From the NCBI GenBank assembly GCA_004009845.1, contig RMBW01000004.1, positions 620,001 through 684,000 of the forward strand: a stretch of 64,000 nucleotides of DNA, read 5' to 3'. Shown here piece by piece: positions 32,549 through 45,600 of this stretch. Position 1 is the stretch's first letter. Each line of letters begins with the position of its first letter. The stretch comes from Davidsoniella eucalypti. Lineage: Eukaryota > Ascomycota > Sordariomycetes > Microascales > Ceratocystidaceae. A program made the position numbers and the translations under genes. Below the pieces are notes generated by a model. The model ran no database searches. It worked only from the letters and a program-made list of their open reading frames with translations, and was not told where the DNA came from.

Positions 32549-33409
32549 TTTGTCTATATAACAATCCCACGGAATAAAAAGAGAAGTTTAGAGAAATCGG
32601 GTGGTAGTGGGTTATAGTAAAAGAGCACTGTTTTGCGAGCGCAATTGTTGTGGTGATATTATGATCTCTTGAAGGTTGGCGGGCAATGACGTTAGAAAAT
32701 CGGCTTGGACGACCGACAAGGCATAAGCAAGCTTGCACACACTGATGCGTCGTGTTGACGCCAACCTCAGCAGCCTGGCCAGGGTCCGCCACAATAGCTT
32801 GTGCCACATTTTCAGTACCCATCGATAAGATCACGTGTACGTCTCTTTCATGGCAAGATCGACGGATCCATGACGCGCTCTCTGTGGTGGACACCGACGT
32901 TCAACCGAATCTCTATGTACTGTGTAATTGGTGGATACGCTAGCTTAGACTTATCACTCGCAAGAGACCCACTGATTTTTCAAATCCCCAAGAAGCTTGA
33001 TTGATTTTCTAGCCCAGCCGCGGTCGCAAGGCCAGGGCAAGGAAGCTATTACATCGAATTATTGAAACCTTCACTTTCCTGCACGTCTTGCGCCCACTCT
33101 CTACGATCCACTGTGCTGTATCTAGGCTAATAACCCACAGAGTTTCTGACGACAGCAACAAACATAGAGGGGTCTGCTGTCATTCTGCTGTCATTCTTCC
33201 ACATTCTCTATTAATTTACATTTATTCTACTATAATCCTATTTGCCATTCTCGTTTGCCGAAACGCCTTTCGCGCTTGCCTCTCACCTTCGACCTCGCTC
33301 CTAGTCCCGCTCGATTCCTCTCCACGAACGATCCCCCATTCATATAGCCTCTCTATCTATTCATATATATTGCCTGCTAAGTTGCTCGAGACAGTCTTAG
33401 CTTGTCATC
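32549..33409. promoter_or_regulatory. Divergent promoter region, RPN11 and histone deacetylase
   Basis: 861 bases separate the two start codons. An 11-base unit CTGCTGTCATT is repeated in tandem at about 33174-33195. 33180-33400 is pyrimidine-rich, as in a leader. I see no named regulatory motif. Confidence 0.5.
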
Positions 33410-35852
33410 ATGTCTGGCGCTGAAGGCTCCATTTCTGGAGTGCTTGGTGGGCAACTCACCTCCATCGCACTCCACCAAACTCCCAAAAAGGTCGCATACT
33501 TTTACGACTCCGATATTGGTAACTATGCGTATGTCACTGGCCATCCCATGAAGCCACACAGAATCAGACTGGCGCATAGTTTAATCATGCACTATGAGCT
33601 TTACAAGTACATGGAAATCTACGTAAGTATCCTAAATCGTATCTGCCCTAGTTAACCCACTAACACAATCAATATATAGCGCGCGAAGCCCGCCTCTAGA
33701 GGAGAAATGACGCAGTTCCACACCGACGAGTATATCGACTTCCTACAAAAGGTTACGCCCGACAATATGGACGCCTTCCAAAAAGAGCAGGGCAAATATA
33801 ACGTCGGAGACGATTGTCCCGTTTTCGATGGCCTATTCGAGTTCTGTGGTATAAGTGCTGGTGGTAGTATGGAGGGTGCCGCCAGATTGAACCGCCAAAA
33901 GTGCGATGTTGCTGTGAACTGGGCCGGTGGTCTTCATCACGCTAAAAAGAGCGAGGCCTCTGGTTTCTGCTACGTAAATGGTCAGTCTGTTGCTACCACT
34001 ATATCCCCAATATTCTTCTCACTAATACCCGGCCTCTATAGACATTGTACTTGGTATTCTCGAACTTCTACGATTCAAGAAGCGCGTGCTTTATATCGAT
34101 ATCGACGTCCACCACGGTGATGGTGTCGAAGAAGCTTTCTACACAACCGATCGTGTCATGACCGTTTCTTTCCATAAATACGGCGAGTACTTCCCTGGTA
34201 CTGGTGAACTTAGAGACATTGGCATTGGCCAGGGAAAGCACTACGCTGTTAATTTCCCTCTCCGTGACGGTATCAACGACGTCACTTACAAGTCGGTCTT
34301 CGAACCCGTTATCGCCCATGTGATGGAGTTCTTCCAGCCTGAGGCCGTTGTACTACAATGTGGTGGTGACAGTCTTTCAGGCGACAGATTGGGTTGCTTC
34401 AACTTGTCTATGCGTGGTCACGCCAACTGTGTGAACTTCGTCAAAAGCTTCGGAAAGCCTACCATGATGCTAGGTGGTGGTGGCTACACTATGCGCAATG
34501 TTGCGCGTACATGGGCTTTCGAAACTGGTGTAATGGTTGGCAAGGAAATGTCACCTGCAATGCCATACAACGAATACTACGAATACTACGGCCCTGATTA
34601 CGAACTCGATGTCCGCCCGTCTAACATGGATAATACCAATAGCCCTGAATATCTTGACAAGATCAAGGCCGCCGTCATCGACAACCTTCGCCATACAGCA
34701 CCTGCCCCCTCTGTCCAAATGCAGGATGTTCCTCGTCAACCCTTAGGTGGTATGACTGACGAGGAAGAAGCAGAGCTCGATGATCTTAATGAAGACCTCC
34801 ACAAAGACTCCCGCACAACACAACGCCAGTGGGAGAAGAGAGTCGCCAATGAGGCTGAGTTTGAGCCAGACAGTGACGATGAGGAAATGGCTGCTAACAT
34901 TGGTGGTCGTCGGCCTAACCAACCCAAGCGGACATTCAATGATTACCGTAATGACGAGATGGACGTCGATAGCGGTAACGCTACCCCCACTATTAATGGT
35001 ACCGATGAGAAGTCGGCCAAGAAACACAGCCCAGAGGCTGCTGAGGCCACTAACGAAGATGTCGATATGGATGTAGATGCGCCGGAAGATTCAGCCTCTC
35101 CTAAGGAGAAGGAATCTAAGGTGCCAACACCAGTTATCAGCCAAGCACCTCAAAAAGAAGGCTCGCCTGCACAGTCTACTAAGGAAACGAAAGAATCGGC
35201 GGATATCACAAAAAAGGCAGAGTCAACGTCGGCTGATAAGGAAAAGCCAAATGTTGATGAGGACGGCGATGTTGGCATGGAAGATACCGACGCACCCACA
35301 ATCAAAAAGGAAGACGAGCCCGAGCTAGCATCAGAGCCCACAGAAGAGCCCATTGCTTCCAAGGAGCCTGTGGACGTTGATGCTGAAGTCACAAAGTCCG
35401 AAGGGCCTGCTGCGAAATCCGAAAAGTCCAAAGCCACTTCCCCCATAACAGGAAGCAAATCGCCAAAACTTAAGGCTGCTAGCGAAGAAAAGCGCGAGGA
35501 AGAAACAAAGAAGATCCAGGCTTCCAAAGAACAATCAGAGAAAGTGGCGTCAGCCTCACCCAAGGTTGCTGAGGCAGCTGCAGATGCTCCCAGCGAGGAT
35601 GTCAGCAAGGAAAAAGAAGATACACCCAAGCCCACCTCTGAAACTGATGCTAAAGATACACCTGTGGCTGACACTGATGCTACCGATGAGACTGCTTCTG
35701 CGGCTAAAATCAAGACTGAAGCACCTGCCACCACCTCCACTTCAGAGTCTGCTGGTGCTGTCACGGCTGATAAAACACCGTCTTCGCCGAAGGCATCATC
35801 AGACAGAGAAGAGGGTGAAATTGTCTCAAGTGAACCAGAAAAGGAATCATAA
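33410..35852 (+). CDS. Class I (Rpd3-type) histone deacetylase
   Basis: Three exons (33410-33622, 33680-33980, 34042-35852) give 774 residues. Residues of about 28-400 form the deacetylase domain, with the catalytic histidines H157-H158 in G-G-L-H-H-A-K-K, zinc ligands D193 and H195 in I-D-V-H-H-G-D, and D281 in G-G-D-S-L-S-G-D-R-L-G; G-G-G-G-Y-T follows. Yeast Rpd3 has 433 residues, so about 340 extra residues follow here: an acidic and lysine-rich, Ser/Thr/Glu/Pro-rich tail ending E-K-E-S. Filamentous fungal RpdA proteins have a long C-terminal extension carrying an essential motif, which fits. It would act in nuclear corepressor complexes removing acetyl groups from histone lysines. Confidence 0.94.
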
Positions 35853-37647
35853 TAAGTCATCTCCAGATTTTCAAGCTTCATCACTTTGCTTGTAATTTGC
35901 CTTTTTTTTTTCTTGGTCGCTCACTTGTACCGCAATAGCCTTGTTTTCTTTTTTTTCCTGTATTTCTCTTGATTGCTTGTCTATTTCTTTTTTTCAGTTT
36001 CAGCCTGTTATTCCACAGCACTTTTTTTTTACTGTGATTTAATGCAGATATTCTGAACAGGGAGTTTGGAAGGAGAATAAGAATCAGCCTTTCCCAAGTC
36101 TGAGGTGTCGGTGTTTTTTTTTTGTTATTGGTGTATGTTTTTGGAGTTCAAGTCAGGCTGTATTTCTTTACTCTTTCTTTATCAGCTAGGTGTGCTTTGT
36201 TCTCTATTTTGTATTTCATCTTGGGGGGCTTTCTAGTTTCTCATCTATAGTAACATTATTCAACCCAAATTCTCTTTGAACAATAAATCGGTATTATCTT
36301 ATGACCTCTTTTTTGGTTTGGGTTTTTTTTATGTATCCTATACATACATAATTACTAAAAGCAACATATGACGTGATGACTTTGTCCTATTGGTGCTTCA
36401 AACAACCGACAAACATGGTTGTAACCTGCATGTAATAAGCGCTAACGGATTTCCGTGAACCCACCTTGCATGAAATCATGCATATAAGCGAATGTAAAAA
36501 CATCATATATTTGATATTCGGAGAATATATTTACATATATATAGTTGTTTTATACAATGCCACCCCATTACGCCCGCCTCGTATGGGCCTTGGGCTGACA
36601 CTTCTTACCTTACTGTATCTATATTATATGTAATATCCACATGTTCGCTGACCATTTGTGTTAGGTCGGATTACACAAATTCCAAATGTAAACACAACAA
36701 AATTTGTAAGTACAAAATAAAAAGATGATTCGCTATAAAGTTAAGTTAGATTTTAGATCAAGTCTTTGCAATGTTTGAAGTACATGTATGTATCGAAAGT
36801 ACCGATTTTTTTTTTTTTAGCCTAGGCTTAAAAAATGGCCAATGAAATGTGTACTGCATGACGCCGTTTAGGTTGGTGGTTGGATTGTCTGTCATGTGAC
36901 GATGCCTTATTTGTGGACTGAAAATCACCCGGTTTTGTCATGGATGAAAATCAGTTGATCGGCGGCTCGAATTTAGGAATTTCAATGTGGACAAGTCTGA
37001 ACAGACCGAAAAATGAGATCGAAGGACTATACAATGTCCTAAGAATCGTTAGTAATGACGATAGAAAAGGGTGTAGAGTTATATTAAAATGCTTGGTAGA
37101 TTGATATTGGGCGGCAAAGGTAAATAGGAAGTTTTAGTGTTGTGCAAACGACAAACCAAGAACGTAGAAAATACCAATAGCCTCATTCATCCATGGTGAA
37201 CCTAAAAAGGCACCAGGACAGATATCTATATACAGAGGTCCAAAGTAGCAGGACAGATTAGAGAACTAGTGACTATTTACAAGAATAACAAACTAAAAGT
37301 GGTATATGTATGTGTATCAATCAGAAGCAATAGCATGAAGCTGACCGTACAGCTTTCATGCTCCATAACCCCGACTAGATAGTATGAAGACACAATATCT
37401 TAAGGGAAAAATCAAAATGAAATGATATTCCTAACAAGGTATATCATATGTGATGAAGATGGGAACAAAGAAAACAATTAAAAAAAACAATACAACCAAA
37501 CACCGCCGTCGCCGAAAAAGAAAAAGATGAACGCCGGAATGTGTTCCATAACTCCGTTGGCCTTCTATGGGTATAATTGATGCGCTGTGAAGCAAAAAAG
37601 AAAATTGTCTGGATGAGGATAGGAAAGGAAATTGGCTGTTGGATGTG
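35853..37647. other. 1.8 kb convergent intergenic region
   Basis: Between the convergent deacetylase gene and the unrecognised gene at 37648. T-rich runs (35900-36140, 36310-36330) and AT-rich DNA; no gene or RNA supported. Confidence 0.5.
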
Positions 37648-38817
37648 TTAGGATCGATTCAGACCCAATGGAGATGAGCTTCTTGTATGCCGCCTAGATA
37701 TAGGCTTTGTGTCTGAGGATCTAGTGTTTTTGCGAATACCACTACTTCTTGTAGTGACGTTAGGCCCAGTTGTCGTGGATACTTTGAGCTTTGGCGTACA
37801 TTTACGTTGACTTGGGGTGAGCGACTTTTGGCAAAGAGAAGCCATCAGATCGCCGTCAGTTGAATCAACGCTATGGGTCTCGAATTTAGATGCTCTGGAG
37901 TTCTTGGGTGTAGATTCTTGGGAAGAAGTCTCAGTGTCCATCGGATCTGAATGATAATGTTGGAATTGGTGTTCGTTAAAGTCATTACTGTCATGAGAAT
38001 CGTGAAGGAATTTGTTGGAAACAGGCAGGAATCCGTAAGTAGTGATAGGATGGCCATCCAGAGAAGATGAATCTGATACACTATCATCCGATTTAGATTG
38101 TGTATCAAACTCACTACTATCGGAGCCGGAGGTGCTGAGTGATGTGTTGTTACGTTGTAAACTTGGTTTGTTGCAGAATGGTGTATCGGAGGGAGAATTG
38201 GGAGGTGAAATGAAAGCATCATGAGCTTGATTGGCGAAGGTTTTGTCGTTCTGGCTATCCAACGATATCTCGCTTTCGGGGAGGTTTTCTTCAGGAAGGT
38301 GTAAATGGCCAAACTCTTCGACATTCTCGAAGAGATCGGGTATTTCACTGTCTTCTTGTGGGTAGATATCCTCGTGTGTGCAATGGGGATCAGCGTCTTC
38401 AGTCAGGAAACTGGTCAAGAACCGGATCACAGTATCGCAGCTATGGTTACGAAAGATGCTCATAGCCGGTTCCCAGTTCTCATCTCGAAGAGTACTGCGT
38501 CCACAAGTAAGCTTTGGTCCCATACGTTCGAGTGCCTTCTTGAGTTCAGAGACGCGTTGTTGTTTACGTTCAGTCAAACGCTCAAAGAACTCGCGTCTTG
38601 TCGATGCTTCGCGAGAGATCTCGCTGACATCATAGAAGAAAGCCTCTCGATCCAGTATGGGAAGAGTGATGCTGTTGTACTGTTTATTCAGATATGTTAG
38701 CAGTGTTCTTAGTGTCGTCTGCTAGTATACGTTGTTGAGCATATTCTGCATCACCATCGTAGATGCCGCATATATCTATCTAACCTTCTCGTGAAGCGAC
38801 TCTTGGATATCTGTCAT
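37648..38817 (-). CDS. Unrecognised protein with N-terminal coiled coil
   Basis: Two exons on the minus strand: 38817-38785 (11 codons) and 38679-37648, giving 354 residues. The intron is GTTAGA..AACAG, 105 bases, phase 0; the donor is non-canonical in its GTTAGA form but the junction yields a continuous helix. Residues 1-75 are predicted helical and coiled-coil-like (R-R-E-F-F-E-R-L-T-E-R-K-Q-Q-R-V-S-E-L-K). Residues 75-120 are more ordered and acidic. The remainder is Ser/Asp/His-rich and disordered, ending in a basic segment with R-R-H-T-R-S-S-S-P-L-G-L. I do not recognise the family. The layout (helical head, disordered middle, basic tail) would suit a nuclear or chromatin-linked adaptor, but that is inference only. 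Confidence 0.65.
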
Positions 38818-40691
38818 CTTCAACCCGAATTTATATGCTGGCCAGTTGTGCCTCGCATCAGCCGGGTCATTTCCATCCATCGCAGCGATTCAAGATCGTT
38901 GTTGTCTGGTAGATTGGGTGTATTGGATTGGAAAAGTTTGTGTCGTGGTCAATTTGACACTTTTTAGCTTTCAGAGAAGCGGAAGTCAACCGCGTAAGGG
39001 CTCGCTGAGCTGTGTTGATTTAAAATTTATTGTTGATTTAGCTAATAGTCAATGGCAGAGTTGGTGATGGTAATTGACGAATAATCAAGGCAATGAACAT
39101 GGAAAGAAGCCTGAGGCTGAAAGTGGACGAGTTCAGAACTAGGAAATTAGGAAATGAAGGACATTTGCCTGAGGACCGATGAAAGCAATGTTTGGGGACA
39201 TTTGGGGGCCAGAATTCTCTTGGGGGGCAGAATCAGTAAAGCAAAATCTTGTCTTTCGTAGAATCCTCTTTATCACCCGTCCTACCAGATTTTTAACACC
39301 ACGCCACAGCCTTCGCCCACAGCTACATATTTACAGCGCTATTCTTTCTTTCTTGCAAAAGCTCAGCTTTCAACCATACACCTTGATTTTTGTCAGATAA
39401 TATAATTCTCCTTCATTTTCGCTTTCGTTCAGTACCAATATCTTCGTAGTTCTTTTTTTATGTTGATCGAAAGTATCGTTGAGATAAATGAACAGGAAAT
39501 GTATCCGTAGGTAACATGATTGAGGGGGTGGTATACCTAGAACTCAGTGCAGTTTGTTTATTTCCGGCTTATTTCCAGTCGCGTTTCCGGGTTTCCTTAT
39601 AAGCATGGGTAAGACGTAAAAGAGTTAAAATAAATATTCTTATAAGCATAACTGTATGTACAGCTAGATGTATATTCTTACTTACATATCTTGTGGTATA
39701 TAAATAATTTCCGTCTATCCTACCGAAAGGTTCTTATGTTTACGAGTCACGTGGGTCATCATCTGCCTATATAATTAGGGTTGATATAAACCCTATAGTA
39801 TTTACTTGTATCTTTCCACAAGCCAGCTATGCCTGCCGCCTAGACTAACCTAAGTCCGCATTGCCTTATTGTATTGATTTCCTACAATACCTTTGTTTAG
39901 TGGTCCAGAATACTAGTAACTCTTCATTCTTTCCCGACAAACAGTAGGAAGAGGCTCAGACATTTAAACTTGAGGATATCTGATTCCCCGGATGCCTCAT
40001 ATATTTCATATATCTACATTGTGCCCGATTTGTGTGGATTTCTGACCTGCAGACAAAACCAGAAGACCAGTTTACTACTCACCAGAACTGCGCACTGGAA
40101 CAAGACTCATGCCCACTCATCTCTCATCTGACGCTATAAAGCTCGCCTGGGCGCTCTTGCAGTTGACCGTTTTATAACACTAGATTCATGATTGTGTTAT
40201 ATACATAGTTACTCCCTCGCCATTTCTGGCGATTACTGTCGGCGACTTTTTTTTTTTCCTTTCTGAATATTCTTTACTCACTTTGAATAGTATCGCTTCT
40301 CCCATCGCGTCTTATTCATCATACCGTACTTGATCAGGCTTTACTCTTTATGTTTTTGCCGTAGCCATCGCCGTTAAAAGATCTGTTGTTAATCATTCAT
40401 TCTTTTGCCATTATCCTAGACCATTTCGACAGCCTTGTATCATCATCATACCTACCATTCGTCACTCCGTGCACCCTGACGCATGAATGCCAGCATTGTT
40501 TACAGTATAGGGTTTGACACTTTTAATTAAGAATCTCAAAACTCCCTTGAGCATTGTTTGCCACGACTACCTAGAAGCTAGCCACTTGGGGCAAAAGCTT
40601 GTATCGTCCTGTCGGCATTGATACTACGATATCCGGCAACTAGCTAGGCACGACTCACTCATCATTACTAAGCGTGGATGGTCCTGTCGTT
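38818..40691. promoter_or_regulatory. Divergent region upstream of unrecognised gene and kinase
   Basis: 1.9 kb with the promoters of both flanking genes. From about 40240 the sequence is T/C-rich, as in a leader. Two upstream ORFs precede the kinase: 40483-40530 (15 codons) and 40678-40704 (8 codons), the second overlapping the kinase start codon out of frame. No separate gene is seen. Confidence 0.5.
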
Positions 40692-42371
40692 ATGGCCGCC
40701 ATGACCGTTCCCTCCGAAAGCATTGTCGCCACGATTCCTCCTACCGAATCCGAAATTGAGAGCACCCTACCGATCAGTACTCAACGTTATAGAGACGACG
40801 ATGACTGGTCCGAAACATGGCCCTTACTGAACCGCGAACATGAACTCCAGTCTCCATTAGAGCATGTGACCAACCAGGACCAGCTTTGCAAAGATGGCGT
40901 ACGAACCTTGATCTACAACATAAACAAAGCCAAGTTCATAGACCTGGACACCGAAGCATCTCAAATCATCAATATCTCAACAAGAGATCCGGCCACTGTT
41001 GATTCGAACATAGATATACTCGCTGTAACTCAAACACCAAAAACAACGAAATTTATCATCAAGCTCCATGACTCGGAAGCTCATAGACTGGAATGCGCCA
41101 TCTATTACGAAACAAGAAACGACGAGCAGATCATTCATAACTTATCTCGCGATCTCATATCACTCACGAGTCTCTCCCGTGAAGGGAATGACGACACCTT
41201 CGATAAAGGCAACATCTTCATACAGCCAGGTCACAATGATGTCATTGGAGTAGGCCTCTGGCGGATCGAGTCTGAATCTATATCTATAGATCTTCGAAAT
41301 CTCCCGAAGGGTGCCATCCATGTTCAATATCCTATAAGTACGGCCTCATCCACGGGCAAACGACCTCGCGAGGATGATCAAGACTCTATGCTTGTGCTTT
41401 ATTCTGATCGCAAAAGAGCACGAACTTCCCTCAATAGTGACGCCTGCTTTCCTTCAGCCGAGAATTCTATGGCTCTTTTGATACCATACGATTCCGACTC
41501 GAGCGATTCGACCCTCACTAAAAGAACACAGCTAGCATCACCACCACCCTTTAAGCCGTTGCCTAGGACCCAAGAGACGGAAGCACTGGCGGTACAAAAG
41601 AATGTTCTGGAGAATCTTGAAATCGGCACAGTTGCTCATATTGACGCTTTCGAAGCTGACGGCTATACGCTTGCGCGCCGAGATCAACTGATTCATGACT
41701 CGAGAATCTCCGTGGTCTATGGGGCCGACCGTCAGACCCAACAGTCCGATTTCATTCTCGTGAAAGTGCTGAAGACTCGCCAAGACCCCCAAAGGCCACA
41801 TGATCGGTCAAGCCATATACGACAAGCCCAAGTCTGGGACCGTGAATATCACATTCAGAAGCGTGTGCATAAAAATAAGTACATTGTCTCCTTGAAAGGT
41901 GGTGACGCTCGTTTCCTATCTCTATATATGGAACACGTGGAAGCTCGTGACCTCTCCAAAGCGCCGAGATGGAGGGATAGAACTACCAGCAAGTTTGTTG
42001 GTAATAGAAATGATGCAAGGCGTATTCTAACCGAGATGGTTGACGCTTTACAGCATATCCACTCCCAAGATTTTGTTCACAACGATATCAAACCCTCGAA
42101 TATTTTGTACTGCAGTGAAAAGGGCGCTATGCTCTGTGACTTTGGTATTGCCTCGAGCATCAGAGACTCCCATAGAAAGGCTGGTGGTACGCCTTGGTAT
42201 GTCCCACCCGAATACATCCATTCGGGATCGCGGGGTCCTGCAGGTGACGTCTGGGCATTGGGAATTGTCATGCTTTATTTGATAGGCAAGATCCAATGCC
42301 CGGAGTACATGCGACGCGAATACCCATCATGGATGATATCTGATGTTCGTAGCACTGGATATCATTTGCTG

Positions 42372-42402
<31 letters not shown>

Positions 42403-42644
42403 GAGCCAACGGTGATATACGGCCACCACCTCCAAGTGCGCAGATCAGCATGCAGAAATGGCTTGCGTTCATCGATGGTATTGTCCAGACATTGGATAAA
42501 AAGGATCCTCTACAGAAGATTATCTCCATGATGCTCAATGCCGATCCAGGTTCGCGAGTGACAGCAGAGAAGTTGAAGAGTAGCTTTGACCGACGGCCGA
42601 GGGCCCAGGCACAAGTTCAAGCTGGGCCGTCTGGGAGGTCGTGA
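40692..42644 (+). CDS. Protein kinase-like protein with HND catalytic loop and poly-Q
   Basis: Intronless, 650 residues from the ATG at 40692; the frame is open upstream only to a GTG, so this ATG is preferred. Residues 1-240 resemble no domain I can name, and 240-300 are disordered. The kinase domain covers about 335-640: lysine K358 in I-L-V-K-V-L-K, catalytic loop H463-N464-D465 with I-K-P-S-N-I-L-Y, D483-F-G, and P-P-E in place of A-P-E. The catalytic Asp, Lys and DFG remain, so activity is possible despite HND instead of HRD. Nine glutamines at 562-570 come from a pure CAA run. A Ser/Thr kinase of unknown substrate is the most I can say; no close family is recognised. Confidence 0.75.
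42375..42401 (+). repeat. CAA trinucleotide microsatellite (poly-Q)
   Basis: Nine uninterrupted CAA codons inside the kinase C-lobe region, encoding nine glutamines. Pure repeats of this kind are prone to length change. Confidence 0.9.
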
Positions 42645-45600
42645 TGATGTATGATGAATATGATGTAGTGTATATAGTCCTCCAATATATCTCTAAACTC
42701 GCGGTGAATTCTCGTACGTATATGAGTACACCGTTGGATAATGAATTTACGATCAATATTTTACGAAGCCCATCAATGTGGTCGTTACCTCTTGAATATA
42801 TGCAGTGAATCATGATGTCAACTGTGATACATAACCTACTAGTAATGAGCCAGATGATTCAACTCGGAGATATCACCAAGCAAGTAACCATCGGAAAAAA
42901 GAAAAGAGATGGCATGTCTGTCAATACCTAAAGCAAGCACTTCCTTCGGATTATATCTAATCATGCTTTCGCAATAATATCATAGAATAGGTGACAATAC
43001 TATTGCTGTGAATGGGAGCTCCCAAGCCAGACACACCAGCAGATAAACATAACTACATAACTTGGAATAACATTCCATCATATCGAAACAGTACTAAGAT
43101 TGATATACTATGTTTATTTCAACTTGATGTTTATATCGTTCACCTTGAATATTGCTTCCTGGCGTAGTTCCGATACTTGATGTTCCATCACGTACATATC
43201 CTCGCGGATTCACCCTCGAATCATGATGTATATATGGTGGATGTATAATATTTAGAAATACATAATCTAATATCTATTGAGTGGTACTATGAATGATCAT
43301 GATACAGCACATTGCCATTGGCTATTGTTCCTCCTGCCAAGTGTGATGGCATTCAGACTTAAACACGCTGTCTATAAACAACAGCAGCAATTCAACGTAC
43401 TTTTCTATAGCTAAATCATAGTATATTAACGAAACGGCTATTATGTACAAACGTCTATATGACATTCTCATTATCTATATTAGATCTTATCAGTACTAAC
43501 TTGCTATATAACTATCGTCATGATATCAAAGCTGTCATATTCTCTGTACAATACAAGCACTCAGCTTTGACGATGATCACCCTCTGCGTTCGCTCGACGA
43601 TACTCTTGTCTGTGCATATAACGCATAATTCTTAGTTATATACCACGGACAATATTAGGGTTTGTGAATTGATGGTAGCATGTAAACCCTGATCATCACT
43701 CCGTTTCCATTATTCTTCACGATGACATGGTTTGGTATAGTCCACAAGTATACCCTGTAGATGATACGTTACATTTCGGTCCCGAGATAAAGACGGTAGG
43801 GCCATGATCAGGGCTCTGCTGACCAAGTTCCAAGAGAGTCTGTGTGTACTCAGATTGTAATCTAGGGGACATATCATATGCCATCCTTATTTTTCCCCCC
43901 TCTCTCACGATTCACCAAAACAGAAGAGAATTGCATTGCTTTACCTAGTTGGTTACCCCCTCGGATCTTTCTTTGTGAAATGCGTCGGCTATGCAATTGT
44001 ATTCGTAATTTTTCTGCGATGTATCCCAGGAAAGTTTATAGATCAGATACCGACCGACCTTGCTTCATACGAGATCCATAGTGTCATACTACATACCTGA
44101 CTATCGTGTTTGTCGTTTTCAATATCATGATAGATGGAGGTAACAGAGCAGCACGTTCTTCGACTTCTAGAAGGGGGCACAAACACACATTACGTTGTTT
44201 TCAAGGTTGGTGTAAATTAACTTTTGTCTTGGCCATATCTACAGGGCAAAGGAGATATGATGGCCGTGTATGGAGTATAGGCATAAATAATACTTCCTAT
44301 TACGCATGAAACTGGTATCTCGGTACTCTACTGAAAGAGACTGACCACTTGCCAATGTGAAAACAAGCTGGTAGAAAATATCATATAAATTGAGTAGAAA
44401 TCTAAAAAGACAAACCCGCAAAAACAAGATGGAGTCGAAAGAGGCACACGAAGCCATACGTAGCATCGTTTCAGGAAGGTAGCTTATGGCTGTATTGCGT
44501 TTGTTGACGGCGCATTGATTTGCCACATTGGAATGAACACAACAGAGCTGTTTCTACGGCCGTAACCGATATGATGAGCGTGTGATTATAGTAAGAGACA
44601 ACGAACATGCAGGTACTAGAGTGGCAGAATGAGTAATGAAAAATAGGTGGCTTGTTCTTGCACGTACCACACTTGGCACACAGACACAGTCTTGAGATGC
44701 TATGGTTGAGTAGAAAAAAAGGCTGTTCTCGGATGAGTGGTAGTATCCTTATGGTGTCTGGAATCGTCATATCTGAAAGTGGGATGGCGTGGAATCATCT
44801 AGGCTTCAAGTGGAGGTAGAAACATCTGGTTCAAACACTTTGAAACTAGACATCACAGACCTGAAGAGACCTTTTGACTGTGGCGATGGCCTTAGCAGAC
44901 GGCTTGTGACATCTTCCTTTTTGGCTCCTACCAGGAGGCCATAACTGTTGTTTCTAATGCATTGTCATAAGTACCGCATTTGGACGGGAATCTGTTTACA
45001 TTCTTATGATTCAGCGGCGAAGCTTGGCATATTACAAATGCTATCAAGTGAATACAGATTCGATATGGTTAGTGTTCTCAATTCCGTTACAGACAAGACG
45101 GCAGACCTAAACCACGTGGTTGGTTTCAAGGCCAAGCCAGCTGCAGTTTGTAGCCATGGAGTACGGAGTTCGCGGGATGAAATAGCCCAAAGGTCGTTGC
45201 AGGACCACCCCCATACGCGAGGAGGATGACAAGAAGAAAATAAAGACGAGAAACCGGAACATAGCAAGTAGCATCTCTCAAGATCATGGTAGCAAGCGGA
45301 ATCACAAGCGTGGTTGGAAAGTGTTGGCTGGGAAAAGCTGGATGATCGATCTACGTGTGACGAAGATAAGACGACGAGATATATCATTTTGGGATATCTA
45401 GAAACAGGCTTGAGGCTAGATCGCGAACCAACAATCAACAACTCTGCATTGGTCAAACACCATGTAGACTGGAAATACCAAGTAACCTTGGACTAATAAT
45501 ACCGATACTTAATTCTAGAATATTTGCTACACAAGACAATCGCTCAAAATAGAAATATGTGTATCTTGCTATTGTACATATCTTGTGTTAAGGAGAGCAT

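Noticed and set aside
40674..40691. Kinase start at 40674
   Set aside because: The codon is GTG; the first in-frame ATG is at 40692.
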